DNA from: Ligustrum vulgare
Lineage: Eukaryota > Streptophyta > Magnoliopsida > Lamiales > Oleaceae
Length of the DNA: 64,000 nt
Assembly: GCA_963555705.1 (NCBI GenBank)
Contig: OY743187.1
Coordinates: 11,670,133-11,734,132 of the forward strand
Direction of reading: 5' to 3'
Every line of letters starts with the position of its first letter. Within the stretch, counting starts at the first letter, position 1. The translations under genes were made by a program, and so were the position numbers. Below are positions 1 to 11,439 of the stretch, piece after piece. The notes beneath the pieces were generated by a model. The model was not told the origin of the DNA, made no database searches, and saw only the letters and a program-made list of their open reading frames with translations.

Positions 1-120
1 ACCGCATGGTGTGGATTTGTTCCATGCGAGGTGGACGCGTCCCAGGGGGTTTCGAACCTTGGACCTTTGGAATATATGAATTCCAAAGGCCTCACTGGTA
101 ACCACTAAGCTACTAGCTTT
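1..120 (-). mobile_element. tRNA-derived SINE, 5' head (partial)
   Basis: Read on the minus strand, positions 113-101 give an A-box-like GTAGCTTAGTGGT and positions 58-48 give a B-box-like GGTTCGAAACC. The spacing of about 43 bases is normal for an internal RNA polymerase III promoter. The sequence between and beyond the boxes does not fold as a tRNA: there is no acceptor stem partner, and an extra inverted repeat (TTTGGAAT..ATTCCAAA) sits in the middle. This suits the tRNA-related head of a plant SINE. The body and any A/T tail would lie beyond base 1, outside the window. A decayed tRNA pseudogene is the alternative. Confidence 0.55.
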
Positions 121-606
121 GAAACCAACTGCGTCGACTCGAAGGCTTAAGGTACGGTTCTGATATTTTTATTTTTTTTTCCAATTTCAAAGAAGCAGAA
201 TTTTAAACTGAGATTCATCTTTGTTACCCATATTTCTCACTCTCTATACATCTGACTTTTCTTCTTGATTTTCCCTTGAATCAGTTTCGAAAACCCTCTA
301 CTGTAATTCTTTCGAATTCCATCTTTATGATGATTTTGGATTTATGATTTTGGGTTCTAACATTCTGACCTGGAAAAAAATGGAGAGATTGAAAAGATTG
401 CAGGCCATTTTCACCCGCCACCTATCTGTTAATTTGACATATCAGACCTCTGGTAGAAGAACAAGTATTGGCCATTATTGTAAACCTTTATCTCAAGCCG
501 GATTAACATATGTAGCACAAATATGCAGCTAAATCATAACTTAGGACTACAATCCATCGAATTTTGGTCTTATCCTTCCTTAATCTATTGTTTGGTTTTA
601 GTCCAG

Positions 607-2402
607 TATTTTGATGGTAGCTCTATAGAGTCAGCTGCAAGCGCTTCTGCTTCTCATAGCAAGCTTCTGAATCATGGTGAATTATCTTAATCTCAACTTA
701 TTAATTTTGGGATACATTTCAATTTTTAACCAATGTTCAAATTCCTGCATTTATGATGATTTTGGATTTATGTATGAACAAAGAGACAAAAAGAGAGAAT
801 CACAGATTGCCCTGAGTTCAAAGTTCATATATTTTTTTTAAAAGTTTAAATGCTTGATGAATTAGAAAGATGTTTGTCCAGTTTTTAAGAAGCTTACTTT
901 TACAAGAGAAATCATGATAATGTCTTTCTTCTGTGAATTTTCAAGATAAGTTTAATTTTAGAATTATGGTTCACTGGCATTCAAAAAAAAACAAAAAAAC
1001 TTAAATCATCAATGCTCCAGACGTTTACTCTTTTCTTCCCTTTTGCTTATTTATATTGCTGTAAATTTCTGATACATTTTGGGAATTACAGTGCCTCAAG
1101 ATTGATGAAGCTTATAGGATTTTGGAAGAAAATTTTAAAGAAGATTGTTAAAATTTTGCCAAAGGTACTTGCAGCTATATTTAATACTCATGAATCTTAT
1201 TCAAATTTTTACTTCTGGTGTTAACATGTTATGCAAAATTTAATATTGGGAATGATATTAATTCACACACCTTTATAGAGGAGACAAAAACGTGATCATT
1301 GAAAAGAAAGGATCATAATGAAGGTTTATGCTATTTTTTTCTTACATTTCTGATCAGGCCGGATATTTGTTTTTATTTTATGGTTAGTTTATGCTAATTA
1401 CCTGCTACTGTTGTTATTGGATCTGTAAAATTAGTAATTTTTCTTTCATATTGTGCTTTTGTAAATGGAAAAGCATTGAACTTCTTTTCCCCTTTTCCCC
1501 GCAAGAAACCACTCGATACAGTGTGTATGTCAATTAAATTATTTTTTATATGAATTTCTGATTTTTCCATCTCTTAATTTTTTTTTTGGATGATGCTGGG
1601 ATTTGCTTTAAAAACCTTTCCATGTTGATTAATGTTTCTTGATGAATATGGTTTACTTGATTAAAATGTGTACTCATCTATCACATTAACTTCCATTTTT
1701 CTCTTTTCCTCTAGAAATATTCAAACTAGGATAGTTCTGAAGTTTTACTAATGGAATCCATATGATTTCTCAATTGATCAAGGTTGTGATTGAGTTGGAT
1801 AGAATTTGTTGCTTGAAAGAAACTAGATCTTGTGGCTCATTTTACTATGTAATTAAAAAATCATTTAATTGTTAAGGTAGAGCCTTGAAATCATCCCTGG
1901 TTTTAGGAGATTCTCTTTCCAAGGTGCTGTGAGTTACCGAAGATTAGTACCATCGGGACCAAATTTGATGTGAAGCTGGATCGAGGAGTCAACATAAGAG
2001 CGTTCAGGTATGTATATAAATATATAGACTTAAAAGAGTAGTAAGCAAGTCCCTATGGTCTGGCTGATGATTCAGATATTTATTTTGTGGTATTAACTAT
2101 AAATTTTTGGTCATGATTCAGTATTTTGTGAATTATAGTTCTTGCACATTAGATTTTGTTCTTAAGTAGTTTTTGCATTTTCTTACACTTTCCTCTTTTG
2201 TACATGCAGCCATTAATGTACCATCAATCCTAAACTGAAGGATACTTGCATTAGTTTTCCTTCCACAAGTTGCTTCCAAAAGTTCCCCCAAAAGGTTTTT
2301 TTCCCCAAGCTTCTCCGAGAAGCAACAATACAGTCGAATCACCTGCAACTATTACCAAATCCATTGATGTCGTGATAGAAGACTTGGAGTATGAAATTCC
2401 TT
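607..2402 (+). pseudogene. Unrecognised exon-like pieces
   Basis: Several short stretches have splice-like borders and coding-like composition but I cannot name the source. 607-677 follows a CCAG acceptor and can encode a Ser/Ala-rich stretch (SIESAASASASHSKLLNH) before CATG|GTGA. 1092-1164 follows TTACAG and encodes IDEAYRILEENFKED before a stop, then AAAG|GTAC. 1923-2007 encodes KFDVKLDRGVNIRAF before CAG|GTATGT. 2215-2402 follows TGCAG and ends with a frame reading TKSIDVVIEDLEYEIP and a stop. They may come from one or several genes. None forms an intact frame across the pieces. Confidence 0.3.
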
Positions 2403-3045
2403 AACATTTCATTTTTGTATTTTGCATTTTGCATTTATCTGTCGATTTTGTTACAGCTTATTTTTTGAGTAGGAAAAACCTGCTTCCATTGAATGCCATG
2501 AATAAACAAAGTATTAATCTCAATAAATTTGGCATTGATTAGAAGAATCTTATTTTGTTATTCTATCAACATTTGAGGTTGTGGATTACCGAAACAAGTA
2601 TAGATCTTAAAAAAAATTAAAATTAAAATTCCAATATTTTTTATTATTAGTTATCGTTTATAACCAATCCTTTAATAAATATTTTTGCTAATCAAAATTA
2701 TTCATTTTTAGCTGATTTTGTTTCTGTTTGATGATTAGGGGGTTTCTGGAATGCGAAAATTGTAGGGCCAAGTGCAGTACCTCATAAAATGGTAAGTATT
2801 TAGATATATTTTGCACATATGTATATGAATGCATTAGTTTTAAGATATTGTCTGCTACCAAGGGAGAAAGTAATGAGCAAAATCTTATGAATTGGAAGGT
2901 GACTGACTCAGTTTATTGAAGTTATTGAAATCTTGGTTTGAGAAAATGAAATCTTGGTTTGGAATTTTGTGTTTCTTGAACTGTTTTCTACTTAAGGAAC
3001 TGATCTTAGTGTTTGGATATCGCCACTAGGTTGTCCCATTTGCAG

Positions 3046-3165
3046 GGAGTGTGAAGAAAAGGAAAATAAAGAGATGTCATTGGTGTAGAGAAAGTAATAA
3101 ACAGAGTATGATCAAGTGTTGAGTTGCAGGAAATGGTTCTTCTGTGCAGATTGTGTTAAAGAGAG
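3046..3165 (+). pseudogene. KDM3/JMJ25-type demethylase zinc-finger exon fragment
   Basis: After a TTTGCAG acceptor the plus strand reads KRCHWCRESNKQSMIKC in one frame. After a two-base shift at about 3119-3122 it reads SCRKWFFCADCVKERFD in another. The CxxC..C..C..CxxC spacing and the basic lead-in match the cysteine-rich finger that precedes the JmjC domain in plant JMJ25-like (KDM3) histone H3K9 demethylases. Only this finger is present: no JmjC domain is seen, and the frameshift breaks it. The DNA is a fragment with intron-like flanks, so it came from genomic DNA and not from a spliced transcript. It lies among other gene fragments upstream of a Helitron 3' end. Confidence 0.6.
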
Positions 3166-3571
3166 GTTTGATATTCTGGTGTACTCAGATTTTCAAATAT
3201 TTGCAGATGCACACCTGGAAAATTAGACTACATATATTGCCCCTTTGATTCTCAAATGAAAGTTTCTTTCTTTGTTGCTTCCATGCTAATTTCTTTATAC
3301 GGTTTTCAACTCCAATTAATGTAATTTTATTAAAATTCCAGCTCATGTTCGCAGGTAAAGTCAGCCAATTCTTTTTTGATGGGATCATTTGTGCTGTACA
3401 TAATTGATTAAAATTTTGAATGAAACATTTGATGACTCAAGTGATTGTAGTTGTAAGTTGTTTGTAAGTAAGGAGTGGACAAAATTATGCCATTAAGCTG
3501 AAAATATACATTAATGTAATAAATATGCTTCCTACTGATACAGATTTTGTTACTTTCTTTGCCCATAGTAA

Positions 3572-3719
3572 ACCCCTGTTTGGTTCCAATTTTTCAAAAC
3601 CCATATTCAACCACATTTTTTATGTGACCACAACTTTTATCAACTTTTCAAAAATACATTTTATCAACTTCTTATCCAAGTCCACTAAAAATTTGTTTCT
3701 TAGCCAAACAAAACAGGGT
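3572..3719. mobile_element. Tourist-like (PIF/Harbinger) MITE
   Basis: A 148-bp element starts ACCCCTGTTTGG and ends AACAGGGT, with TAA repeated directly at 3569-3571 and 3720-3722. The three-base T/A target duplication and a terminal inverted repeat containing TGTTTGG are typical of PIF/Harbinger MITEs. It has no coding capacity and lies between gene fragments of the Helitron-like segment. Confidence 0.6.
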
Positions 3720-3803
3720 TAATTTTCAGTGGAGTGATTTTCACTCTATAGCTTATAATTTATCACTTCAATACAAATGTATATATAAAGGGAAAAATGT
3801 TGG

Positions 3804-4027
3804 ATTGATTTTGTGTGTAAATGAAAGTCCGTACCTGTTGAAATTTGTTAAAGGTTACTTAAAAGTAGCTTTTTTTTCTTTTTTTTTTTTGGCTTAGTCT
3901 TTTTATACATATAAATGCAATATCATTGATTTTGTGGGTAAATGAAAGATCGTGCCTGTTGAAATTTCTTAAAAGTTACTTAAAAGTAGCTTCTTCTTCT
4001 TCTTTTTTTTTTTGCTTAGTCTTTTTA
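3804..4027. repeat. 121-bp tandem duplication
   Basis: The stretch beginning ATTGATTTTGTG at 3804 recurs at 3925. Both copies run through GTTACTTAAAAGTAGCTT, a poly-T/CTT tract and GCTTAGTCTTTTTA. They differ by a few substitutions and by the length of the T tract. The duplicated part includes the short palindrome ACTTAAAAGT. Confidence 0.8.
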
Positions 4028-4349
4028 GGAGTTATTTTATTTTGGATTTTTTGTTCAAAAACATAGTTTTTTACTTTCCAAAATGTACTTTTCTGTTTAC
4101 AAGCATGAAAGGCTGCCATGGATGATGATAGGCTGAATTCTGCAAGGAGGCGACTTCAAGTAAAGCACCAAGAAACTTAGAATGGTTTGACTTTGAGAAT
4201 TTTTTCGAGTCACAAAATCTGTAATAGCAGCAACAACTTTTACTGAGGTTTTCTTTATACTAAGTGACTTTTGTCTGTGCCGTGTATTTTTTGCTTTGTG
4301 CATCATTTTTGGTCTACAGGGTAATCATATCATGTAAACTATATTGTAG

Positions 4350-4481
4350 GTCCTGTAGAGGATATGTTACACTGTCAAACCACATTTATGGGGCCTTTTG
4401 AGTTATGATAGCCTTTATGCTAGAAATGTAATGTTAGTTTCCATTCATTTTCCTCCTGATTACCCTTTTAAGCCACTAAAG
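4350..4481 (+). pseudogene. UBC8-like E2 ubiquitin-conjugating enzyme exon fragment
   Basis: The exon-like block follows ATTGTAG and ends AAAG|GTAAAC. The first part reads GPVEDMLHCQTTFMGP and, after a small frame change near 4396-4410, the second reads MLVSIHFPPDYPFKPLKV. In class I plant E2 enzymes of the UBC8/UBCD1 group the equivalent exon encodes GPV-ED-F-W, then MGP, then the HFPPDYPFKPPKV core. Splice borders sit where those genes have them. The catalytic-cysteine exon is absent, two internal stops or shifts are present, and KPPKV has become KPLKV. It cannot make an E2 enzyme. Retention of intron borders argues for capture of genomic DNA. Confidence 0.75.
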
Positions 4482-5030
4482 GTAAACTTCAATCATTTTG
4501 CATTGTTACATTTAACCATTATTCAGCCATTGACTCATAATGATATGGCATTTGGAAAGTTACTCCAGCAGAGTACTTCAAACGTTGATTACTTCAAATG
4601 GATTCATTATCAGTTCACGTCTTCATCAGTAGAATTGATCATTGGTCAACACAAAATATTAGCTTTAAAGTCCCCTGGTTACTGTGTAAGAATCTTGAGA
4701 TTGCAAGTGGACTTTTGCTTACGACCCAAATTAAAAAATAAAATAAAAAATCTTGGTTGATCATACAATCTAATTTGTAATTTTTGATTTCTTTCTTGAC
4801 CCTAATCCCCACTCCCCATTTATGATTCTTGAGCTTTTTGAATATGTGATTTGCGATTTTTGAGCTGAGAAAAAAACTAAGAATGTGATTTGTTTGTAAT
4901 TTTGAAATGTGATTTAGAATGTTAATTTTTTAGTATTGCTTTACATGTTAGAGTGTGATTTTGAAATTTGACTCCAAGTCTAAAGAGTGGAGATTAACAT
5001 ATTTTTTAATTTATTGTTTTTCTTTTAAAG

Positions 5031-5103
5031 AACTATTTGGATGCCCAATATTTTGGTGAGATTGGTATTGGAACATTGCCTCAGAAATTTATTGTGATTT
5101 CCT
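5031..5103 (+). pseudogene. Plant aspartic protease exon fragment
   Basis: After CTTTTAAAG the plus strand encodes [14 protein letters not shown] followed by TLPQKF. This matches the start of the mature domain of phytepsin-type plant aspartic proteases, which is normally followed by the DTGSS active site. Here the frame runs into FLPQV and a stop, so the catalytic aspartate exon is missing. An adjoining block at 5115-5173 reads AVTLLENCEEDIEVIEQ before a stop and is unrecognised. Conserved P has become L in the GTPPQ position. The fragment lies in the same orientation as the E2 and KDM3 fragments upstream. Confidence 0.65.
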
Positions 5104-5409
5104 TTCTTCCACAGGTATAACGCTGTTACATTGCTTGAGAATTGTGAAGAAGACATTGAGGTGATTGAACAGTAAATACAATATTCAGATGGAACCACTA
5201 AGATGGGTTTTCAACAGAGTTATATCGCAATGTTAGATATTGTAACACTACAACATTATATAAATTTGAAAATTCTCGAGTGAATATATGGAAGTCTTTT
5301 GTTGAATTGTGTGCTGTGCTATTTTTTAATGAAATACGGATTTTTTTTTCATATCTAATATCATGTTTGGTTAGTTATTGTAATCTAATATTATTTTTTA
5401 TATCTAATA

Positions 5410-5437
5410 CCGTGCATCGCACGGGTGGTAGAACTAG
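5410..5437 (+). other. Helitron 3' terminus
   Basis: CCGTGC-ATC-GCACGG forms a perfect six-base-pair hairpin at 5410-5424. It is followed after nine bases by CTAG and then T. A short GC-rich hairpin about ten bases before a terminal CTRR, with T as the next host base, is the diagnostic 3' end of plant Helitrons. Confidence 0.8.
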
Positions 5438-6789
5438 TTATTATTATTATTATTTTCAGATTTAGAAAGTGTTTTTTTGCTGGAAACTATGTGCGTGTCA
5501 TTTTTGGCATGTATTTTATTATTATTATATAGATATAGAAAGAATAGATTTGATAAGAAAAAGATTTAAAATTAATCATTTAGGTCAAATTCAATTTAGG
5601 TAAGAAATGATACGTATCATTTTAGGATTTAAATGAGATAAATTAAAAAGATTGATGGTGGAAAAAGTAAAAAATATACGTAAAACTTTTACCTTTAGTA
5701 TTGAAGAGGATTTCAAGAATGATATGTTTAGAGTTTGTTCTCATTTGTTAGCTTGTATTAGACTTTTCGTTGAGATTTTGGATTTGACATCCATATTGCA
5801 TATTTTTTATTTGAAAAAAATGTAATAATTATGAAAAGAATAAAAGTAATCTATAATTTGACATTTTATAGGTATTTTTTTTTCACAAATTCATAAATCA
5901 TTTACTACTTGCATTTAATTGAACTCTTCTAATTCATTTATTAAAATAAATCGATAAAATTAAGAAAACTCCTAAAATAGAAAATGAAAATAGGTGAAAA
6001 ACTATGTGCGTAAAATGATGACGACTATCCTATGTATAGATAATATATAAGATAAGATTGAGAAATAAAATTCCAATGATTTTATTTATTTAATTTCAAA
6101 CCATTTTTTTTCCGTATCTAATGTAATTCATTTATATATAATATATATTTATTTCAACTCTTAAATATAATTTTTAAAAAAAATATATTTTTATTTATAA
6201 ACAAAGACATAGCCACCAAAAAGAGACTTGATTAATTAAAAATAGTTAATAATAATTAATAATAAAATACAATTCAAAAAAATATTATTTATAATATTGA
6301 GTATAATAAATGATTTTAGTTGTAAATAATTAAAACATAATTTTAGTATTGATAGTTACATATAATATTTTTTTAAATAAAAATAACAACATGTTGACTA
6401 AATCGAAATTTGTTATTCAATTAATATTAATTTAGTGTCGTTACTTTTTAATTTAATTTTTGAATATTGTCCAATCAAGTTTCATTTTTCGTGATAACTC
6501 CATTAAATATTTCAAAGAGTGCGTTTAATAATTTTTTTATATTATTAATTCAAACAATTATGTTATAATTATCAATAAAAATTGATTTTTTAAAATTATT
6601 TTCAAAGTAGGGTGAGTGTGAAAATTTTTATTTTTTAACTTATTTAAATTCTTATCAAAATCATCAATTAATTTTTATAAAAAGAAAAATATATATATAT
6701 ATATTTTATAATTAAGAATATAAAATAAATAATTTCAAACTCTTTGGGAAAAAAAAAATCGAAACTGAAATTTTATTTTAATTTATATA
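5438..6789. other. AT-rich non-coding stretch
   Basis: I see no reading frame with recognisable content, no RNA gene and no clear element borders. The motif AACTATGTGCG appears twice (near 5487 and 6000), hinting at decayed repeat DNA. This may be part of the body of the Helitron that ends at 7352, but I could not locate its 5' end. Confidence 0.5.
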
Positions 6790-6951
6790 GTCTCTGTTTG
6801 ATGATTATTAAAATAAGATTTTTAATGAATTTTGATAGAAATTAATAAAATGTGGTTAAAAAGTTGTATGTCCGATGAAATGTATAGTTAAAATTAATTA
6901 TTAATTTTGACTTAGATTCAAATCTTATTTTAATTTCTCTCAAACGAGAGC
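6790..6951. mobile_element. Tourist-like MITE
   Basis: The left end GTCTCTGTTTGATGATTA and the right end CTCTCAAACGAGAGC are inverted relatives. Both arms contain AAAATAAGAT or its complement about 20 bases in. ATA is repeated on both sides (6787-6789 and 6952-6954). The 162-bp length and TGTTTG-type terminus resemble the other PIF/Harbinger MITEs in this window. Confidence 0.5.
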
Positions 6952-7325
6952 ATAATATTAAACTTTTTTCCTTATAAAATATGTTCACAATTTAATTCAG
7001 TTTATCCCTATACAGTTTTTTCACATTTTTTCGTGACTTACCATTAATATTTTATAGAGAAATTATTGATTTACCTAATATTTTATGACATCATATTACT
7101 TCTTAATATATCACCCACGATTTATTTATTAAGCAGACATTTTTAAATAATTATTTGATATATATTTCGAAGATCTGGACAAAAATCTTCAATAAAATAT
7201 TAATATATTAAGAATTTTCAGTTCATTTACAGTTTTCTTCTAAAAATATCAATTACGTAAATTATTTTCAAAAACAGTATTAGTAATTAAAAAAACGTTA
7301 CTTTAACATTCATCATATACATAAG

Positions 7326-7352
7326 ACGTGCGAAACACGTGCTTTCTACTAG
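7326..7352 (+). other. Second Helitron 3' terminus
   Basis: ACGTG-CGAAA-CACGT forms a hairpin at 7326-7340. It is followed by GCTTTCTA, then CTAG at 7349-7352 and a host T. The geometry is the same as at 5410-5437, but the hairpin sequence differs, so it is a different Helitron family or an older copy. The 5' end was not found. Confidence 0.6.
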
Positions 7353-7410
7353 TTCTTATAAATAGTTAATCAGAAGTAGTCAAATATTTTGAACATATTT
7401 ATAATATAGA

Positions 7411-7570
7411 GAATGCTCTTTAACACAATCATTAAAATTTATAAATTAATTTATAAACTACACAATTTTTCAAATCATATTTTAGATACAAATATTTTTC
7501 TCTCTATTTTTTAACCACACATTTTACCTAAAAACATAAATCAATCAATTTTTACTTGTTAAAGAGAATA
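7411..7570. mobile_element. Small inverted-repeat element (MITE) with CTCTTTAACA ends
   Basis: GAATGCTCTTTAACA at the left is mirrored by TGTTAAAGAGAATATT at the right. The interior contains runs such as TTTTTAACCACACATTTTACC that recur many times in 62050-64000, so this is one member of a family. No target duplication was identified with confidence. Confidence 0.45.
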
Positions 7571-8372
7571 TTTAGCATTTGTTCCGTAAACATTTATTTT
7601 CACGTTTATAAATATTCACCCAAACCTAGGGTCAGGTTCGTTGCAGCATTTGCACAGCTTACTCTGCATCGTGTCCCTTAAATTTTTTTATAGATATATT
7701 TTTTGTTTTATATTACCATCGCTAATAAAATATATATTTTACAAATACGCCACAATTCAAATATAAATATATCCTTAGTGTAATTAATTTTTTTAAAAAA
7801 TATATACACCACAATCGCGAGCTTCCCTTCTCCATCCCTTAGACCTCTAACAGCATAGTGAATCCACTAGTTTTACGGGCAGTTTTTTTTATGGGTTTTC
7901 TGTTCTTCCGATAACATCACCAGATTCTACATTAAGCATTTATTCACTACTACTCTCAATTTTTTCTTTCCTCGTGGAATTTCGAGAACAAAATTGAAGG
8001 TTTCATCTATAAATTTATTGGAAAGCAAAAAATAAAAAATAACAAGAAAAGCAAGATGATCTAGAAAAATAAATATAGAGAAGAAGATAATTTAAGAGAT
8101 TGTGGTACACATAAAAATTAGTAAAAGTATATTAAAGCTTATTTAAGTAATTTTATTTAAGTCTACTTTTGTAAATAAATAAAATATTTAAAATTGTCGT
8201 GTAGAAATACTTTTTATGGTGCCGATATAGTCACCATATATAAATTTTATTGTTTTAACAACACAGGTGACAGCAATTGATTTCAAATGGCAAGTCAAAA
8301 TTGAATCTCAGCCTTACAATAACTCCGGGGAGGGGGGATTTTTGGGTTCTGGACAGGGTTTTTATTCCCAAA
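7571..8372. other. Non-coding interval
   Basis: Nothing recognisable: AT-rich DNA with short scattered GC-richer patches, for example near 7620-7675 and 8325-8345. There are no open frames of note and no repeat borders that I could define. Confidence 0.5.
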
Positions 8373-10848
8373 CTAGTTAATCACCCGTGCGATGTACGGG
8401 AAGAAAAGTTTGGATAAAGATAATTCAATATGAAATTAGATAAATCATTTTCATAAAATAAATAAATTTTGCAAATAAGAGATAATAACATCATTTATTG
8501 ATTTCATATGACTACAAATTCTGGAATAATTCTTTGTACAAAATTAGATGATAATCTTCCATAAAAGAAATATATTCACTTTCTCTTGTATACAACAAAG
8601 TATGGGTGAACAAATAAACCTCAAAATCAAATTAAACTGCAACAAATGGTTTGATTTGTAAAAATTTCAAACCATCTTAAACAATTTGGTTTATGTTTCA
8701 ATTGTCAAAATCGCGATTTCAAACAGCCAACTCGCCAAATTTTAAAAAATAAAAATAAAGACAAATGTTCAATTTCAAATTCACAATCATTTGGAAATAA
8801 TTTTTCCTCCTACAATTCATTATCATCATCCAAGATATTTTCTTAAAATAAAATTTTTAATATAAGAGCTAACAATAGTTTACTTCTATATAATTAGTTT
8901 GTTTGTCAACATGGATTGATTCACAACAAAGCACTCAATTAGAAACTTAATATTATTTTTGAGCTAGTTTCAACTCGAAATTTTAGATAAATATGTGTCT
9001 TTGAGCTCGCTTTGAAATATACTAATTTATTCATCGGCAATCCGTGGTTTCAAATTGCACCAAATCGCAAAAAATAGTTTGATTTTATTTTGTTTAAAAA
9101 ATGAAATGGTTTAGTTTGGCTTGAAAAAATTTCAAACCGTTTTAAATGGTTTGGTTTGAAATATTATTAAAAATCGTGTTCACCCCACAACAAAATGAGA
9201 ACTTCGAATTACGATATGTTTTATAATGCTTATTCACTCTCTCCTCGCACCAAAAAATTGCTTTGCAAAAAAAATATTTAAATGTATGATCTCCAATGTC
9301 CATGTACTCTGAACAATCAAACAATAGATGAAAAAGGTAATAATATAGATCATGCTATAAAAGATAAAATTTATTGTTTTGACCATTGACAATGAAAAAC
9401 AACATGTATAAGAAACGAATTCGATAATCATAAAAAAAGAGAAAAAAAACTAAAATTGTGATTGACAAAGATGCATCAAATTCATGGTATTATAAGTTTT
9501 TGCAATTTTTATACAACGTAATTGTTTTTTGATGAAAATTATAATATAATATTGATCATCTCAATTATCAGTTAAGTAAATTGGGAGACAATTTACTTAT
9601 TATTGTAAAAATTTAAGAATCATAAATATTGAATTAAAAGTATGATTATTTAAAACAAAATTTAATACAAATTGATTAAATATTCGATATAAATTTAAAT
9701 GAAAATTCGATATTAGATTTGTATGACAGAACGAAATTATTCATCCATAAGATTGATACCAATAAAATATCACAATTATTGAAAAAAATTATTTACGTAT
9801 TAAATGTAACTTTCTATAAAAATACTAATTAAGTTAATAGAACGCAATACAAAGGAACTCAAATTTTTAGATATACTAAATAACTAAAAAAATAAGATTA
9901 TTTATAAAAAGTTTTATACAATAAGATTTATTTAGTATTAGATGCGTGATACAATTTCGATATAATTTTGAATTGAAAATTTTGCATTGAATTTGTATGA
10001 CTGCACACAAATACTTATTTGTAAAATTCAAAACATTAAAAGATAAAAAAAAATTATGAAAAGAGAGGTTTAAACACAAATAATCAAATATATATAAGTA
10101 AAAAAAAAAAATCTCCATAAAAATATTTAAGTGGAAGTAGCAGTGTGAATACAATAAAAGTTGAGTTTTGGTCTATGGAGTGTGAAAATAAATGAAATAT
10201 ATAATATTGTATAAAAAAATCACAAAAAGTTGTGTCAAATTGACGGGAGGAGTCGGTATTAGATTTGTATGACAGAACGAAATTATTCATCCATAAGATT
10301 GATACCAATAAAATATCACAATTATTGAAAAAAATTATTTACGTATTAAATGTAACTTTCTATAAAAATACTAATTAAATTAATAGAACACAATACAAAG
10401 GAGCTCAAATTTTTAGATGTACTAAATAACTAAAAAATAAGATTATTTATAAAAAGTTTTATACAATAAGATTTATTTAGTATTAGATGCGTGATACAAC
10501 TTCGATATAATTTTGAACTGAAAATTTTGCATTGAATTTGTATAACTGCACATAAATACTTATTTGCAAAATTCAAAACATTAAAAGATAAAAAAAAAAT
10601 TATGAAAAGAGAGGTTTAAACACAAATAATCAAATATAAATAAGTAAAAAAAAACTCCATAAAAATATTTAAGTGGAAGTAACAGTGTGAACACAATAAA
10701 AGTTGAGTTTTGGTCTTTAGAGTGTGAAAGCAATAAAAATTGAGTGTGAAAATAAATGAAATATATAATATATAATATTGTATTAAAAAAATCACAAAAA
10801 TTTTTGTCAAATTGGCGGGAAATTCTCCTCATTTAATATTAAGTAAGA
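8373..10848 (-). mobile_element. Complete non-autonomous Helitron
   Basis: Read on the minus strand the element begins TCTTACTTAATATTAAATG (5' TC, preceded by A). It ends with a CCCGT..ACGGG hairpin, TGATTAA and CTAG, followed by T. Both the 5' and 3' signatures and insertion between A and T fit the Helitron target rule. The length is about 2.48 kb and there is no helicase or Rep frame. The 3' hairpin resembles that of the element ending at 5437, which suggests related families. The 5' half carries an internal tandem duplication listed separately. Confidence 0.75.
9711..10820. repeat. 546-bp tandem duplication inside the Helitron
   Basis: The block starting TATTAGATTTGTATGACAGA at 9711 recurs at 10257. 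The copies run in parallel to TGTCAAATTGACGGGA (near 10246) and TGTCAAATTGGCGGGA (near 10820), each next to the 5' terminal region of the Helitron. Identity by eye is well above 90 percent. The second copy has extra bases such as an added GCAATAAAAATTGAGTGTGA. The inner copy lacks the extreme terminus. Confidence 0.9.
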
Positions 10849-11439
10849 TTTTTGGGCGGGAAATCTTTGCTTGTTATCTTCCTTCGGTATGGTAATAAGA
10901 TTAGTTCTCAATCTAACAGCTAGTTTATCACATTTTTTTTGAAAGTAAGCTAGTTTATCACATTTTGAAATGAGCAACTTGCTCTTTTCGCATTATATTA
11001 TATAGTTGCACTATTCGTATTTCGATGATTCAAATTGTTTAAGTTAGATCATCACATTTTAACGTATCCAAAATAGAGCAAGTGTTCATCAATTTGAACC
11101 TAGAGCTAATTCATGACAACTCAACAGTGACACTTTATGGATTGATTATGCAACCGTTTGATAAATATATATTTCTCCAATTAACTTTTTTAATTACAAA
11201 CATTTTCTCAAATCACATTTCTACCATATATCTTATCTCACAAGCAGTAACAATTTTTATTTATTTAAAAAAAAAAAAATGTAACCAACCGTTAACAAGA
11301 GCAACACGATCGTGAAATCATCCACTTAGAAATTTCAAATTCTACCATAATAATATTTATTGTAGCAGGTGTTAGCCGTTAGATAAATGAAGTAGGTTGA
11401 CTAGAATCTTGGATTCTTGGTTCGTGAAGGTTCCAATGC
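10849..11439. other. Non-coding interval between Helitron and LTR
   Basis: No gene or element borders seen. It contains a 30-bp tandem duplication of GCTAGTTTATCACATTTT (about 10938 and 10968) and a poly-A run near 11269. Confidence 0.5.

Larger units (their letters stand above)
340..5437 (+). mobile_element. Helitron (3' part) carrying captured host-gene fragments
   Basis: The segment ends in a canonical Helitron 3' terminus (hairpin 5410-5424, CTAG at 5434-5437, followed by T). Upstream lie pieces of at least three unrelated host genes, all on the plus strand and all with intron-like borders: a KDM3-type zinc finger, a UBC E2 exon and an aspartic protease exon. Assembly of several gene pieces in one orientation is a known habit of plant Helitrons. 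No RepHel helicase is visible, so the element would be non-autonomous. I could not find a 5' TC terminus. The start given is only where exon-like sequence begins, and the element may extend beyond the window. Confidence 0.55.

Noticed and set aside
48..113. A functional tRNA gene on the minus strand
   Set aside because: Only the A and B boxes are present. No acceptor or anticodon stem can be formed, so I call it a SINE head.
4398..4760. 120-codon gene containing the E2 motif
   Set aside because: The frame runs through a splice donor into intron sequence. Only 4350-4481 is related to E2 enzymes, and it is broken.
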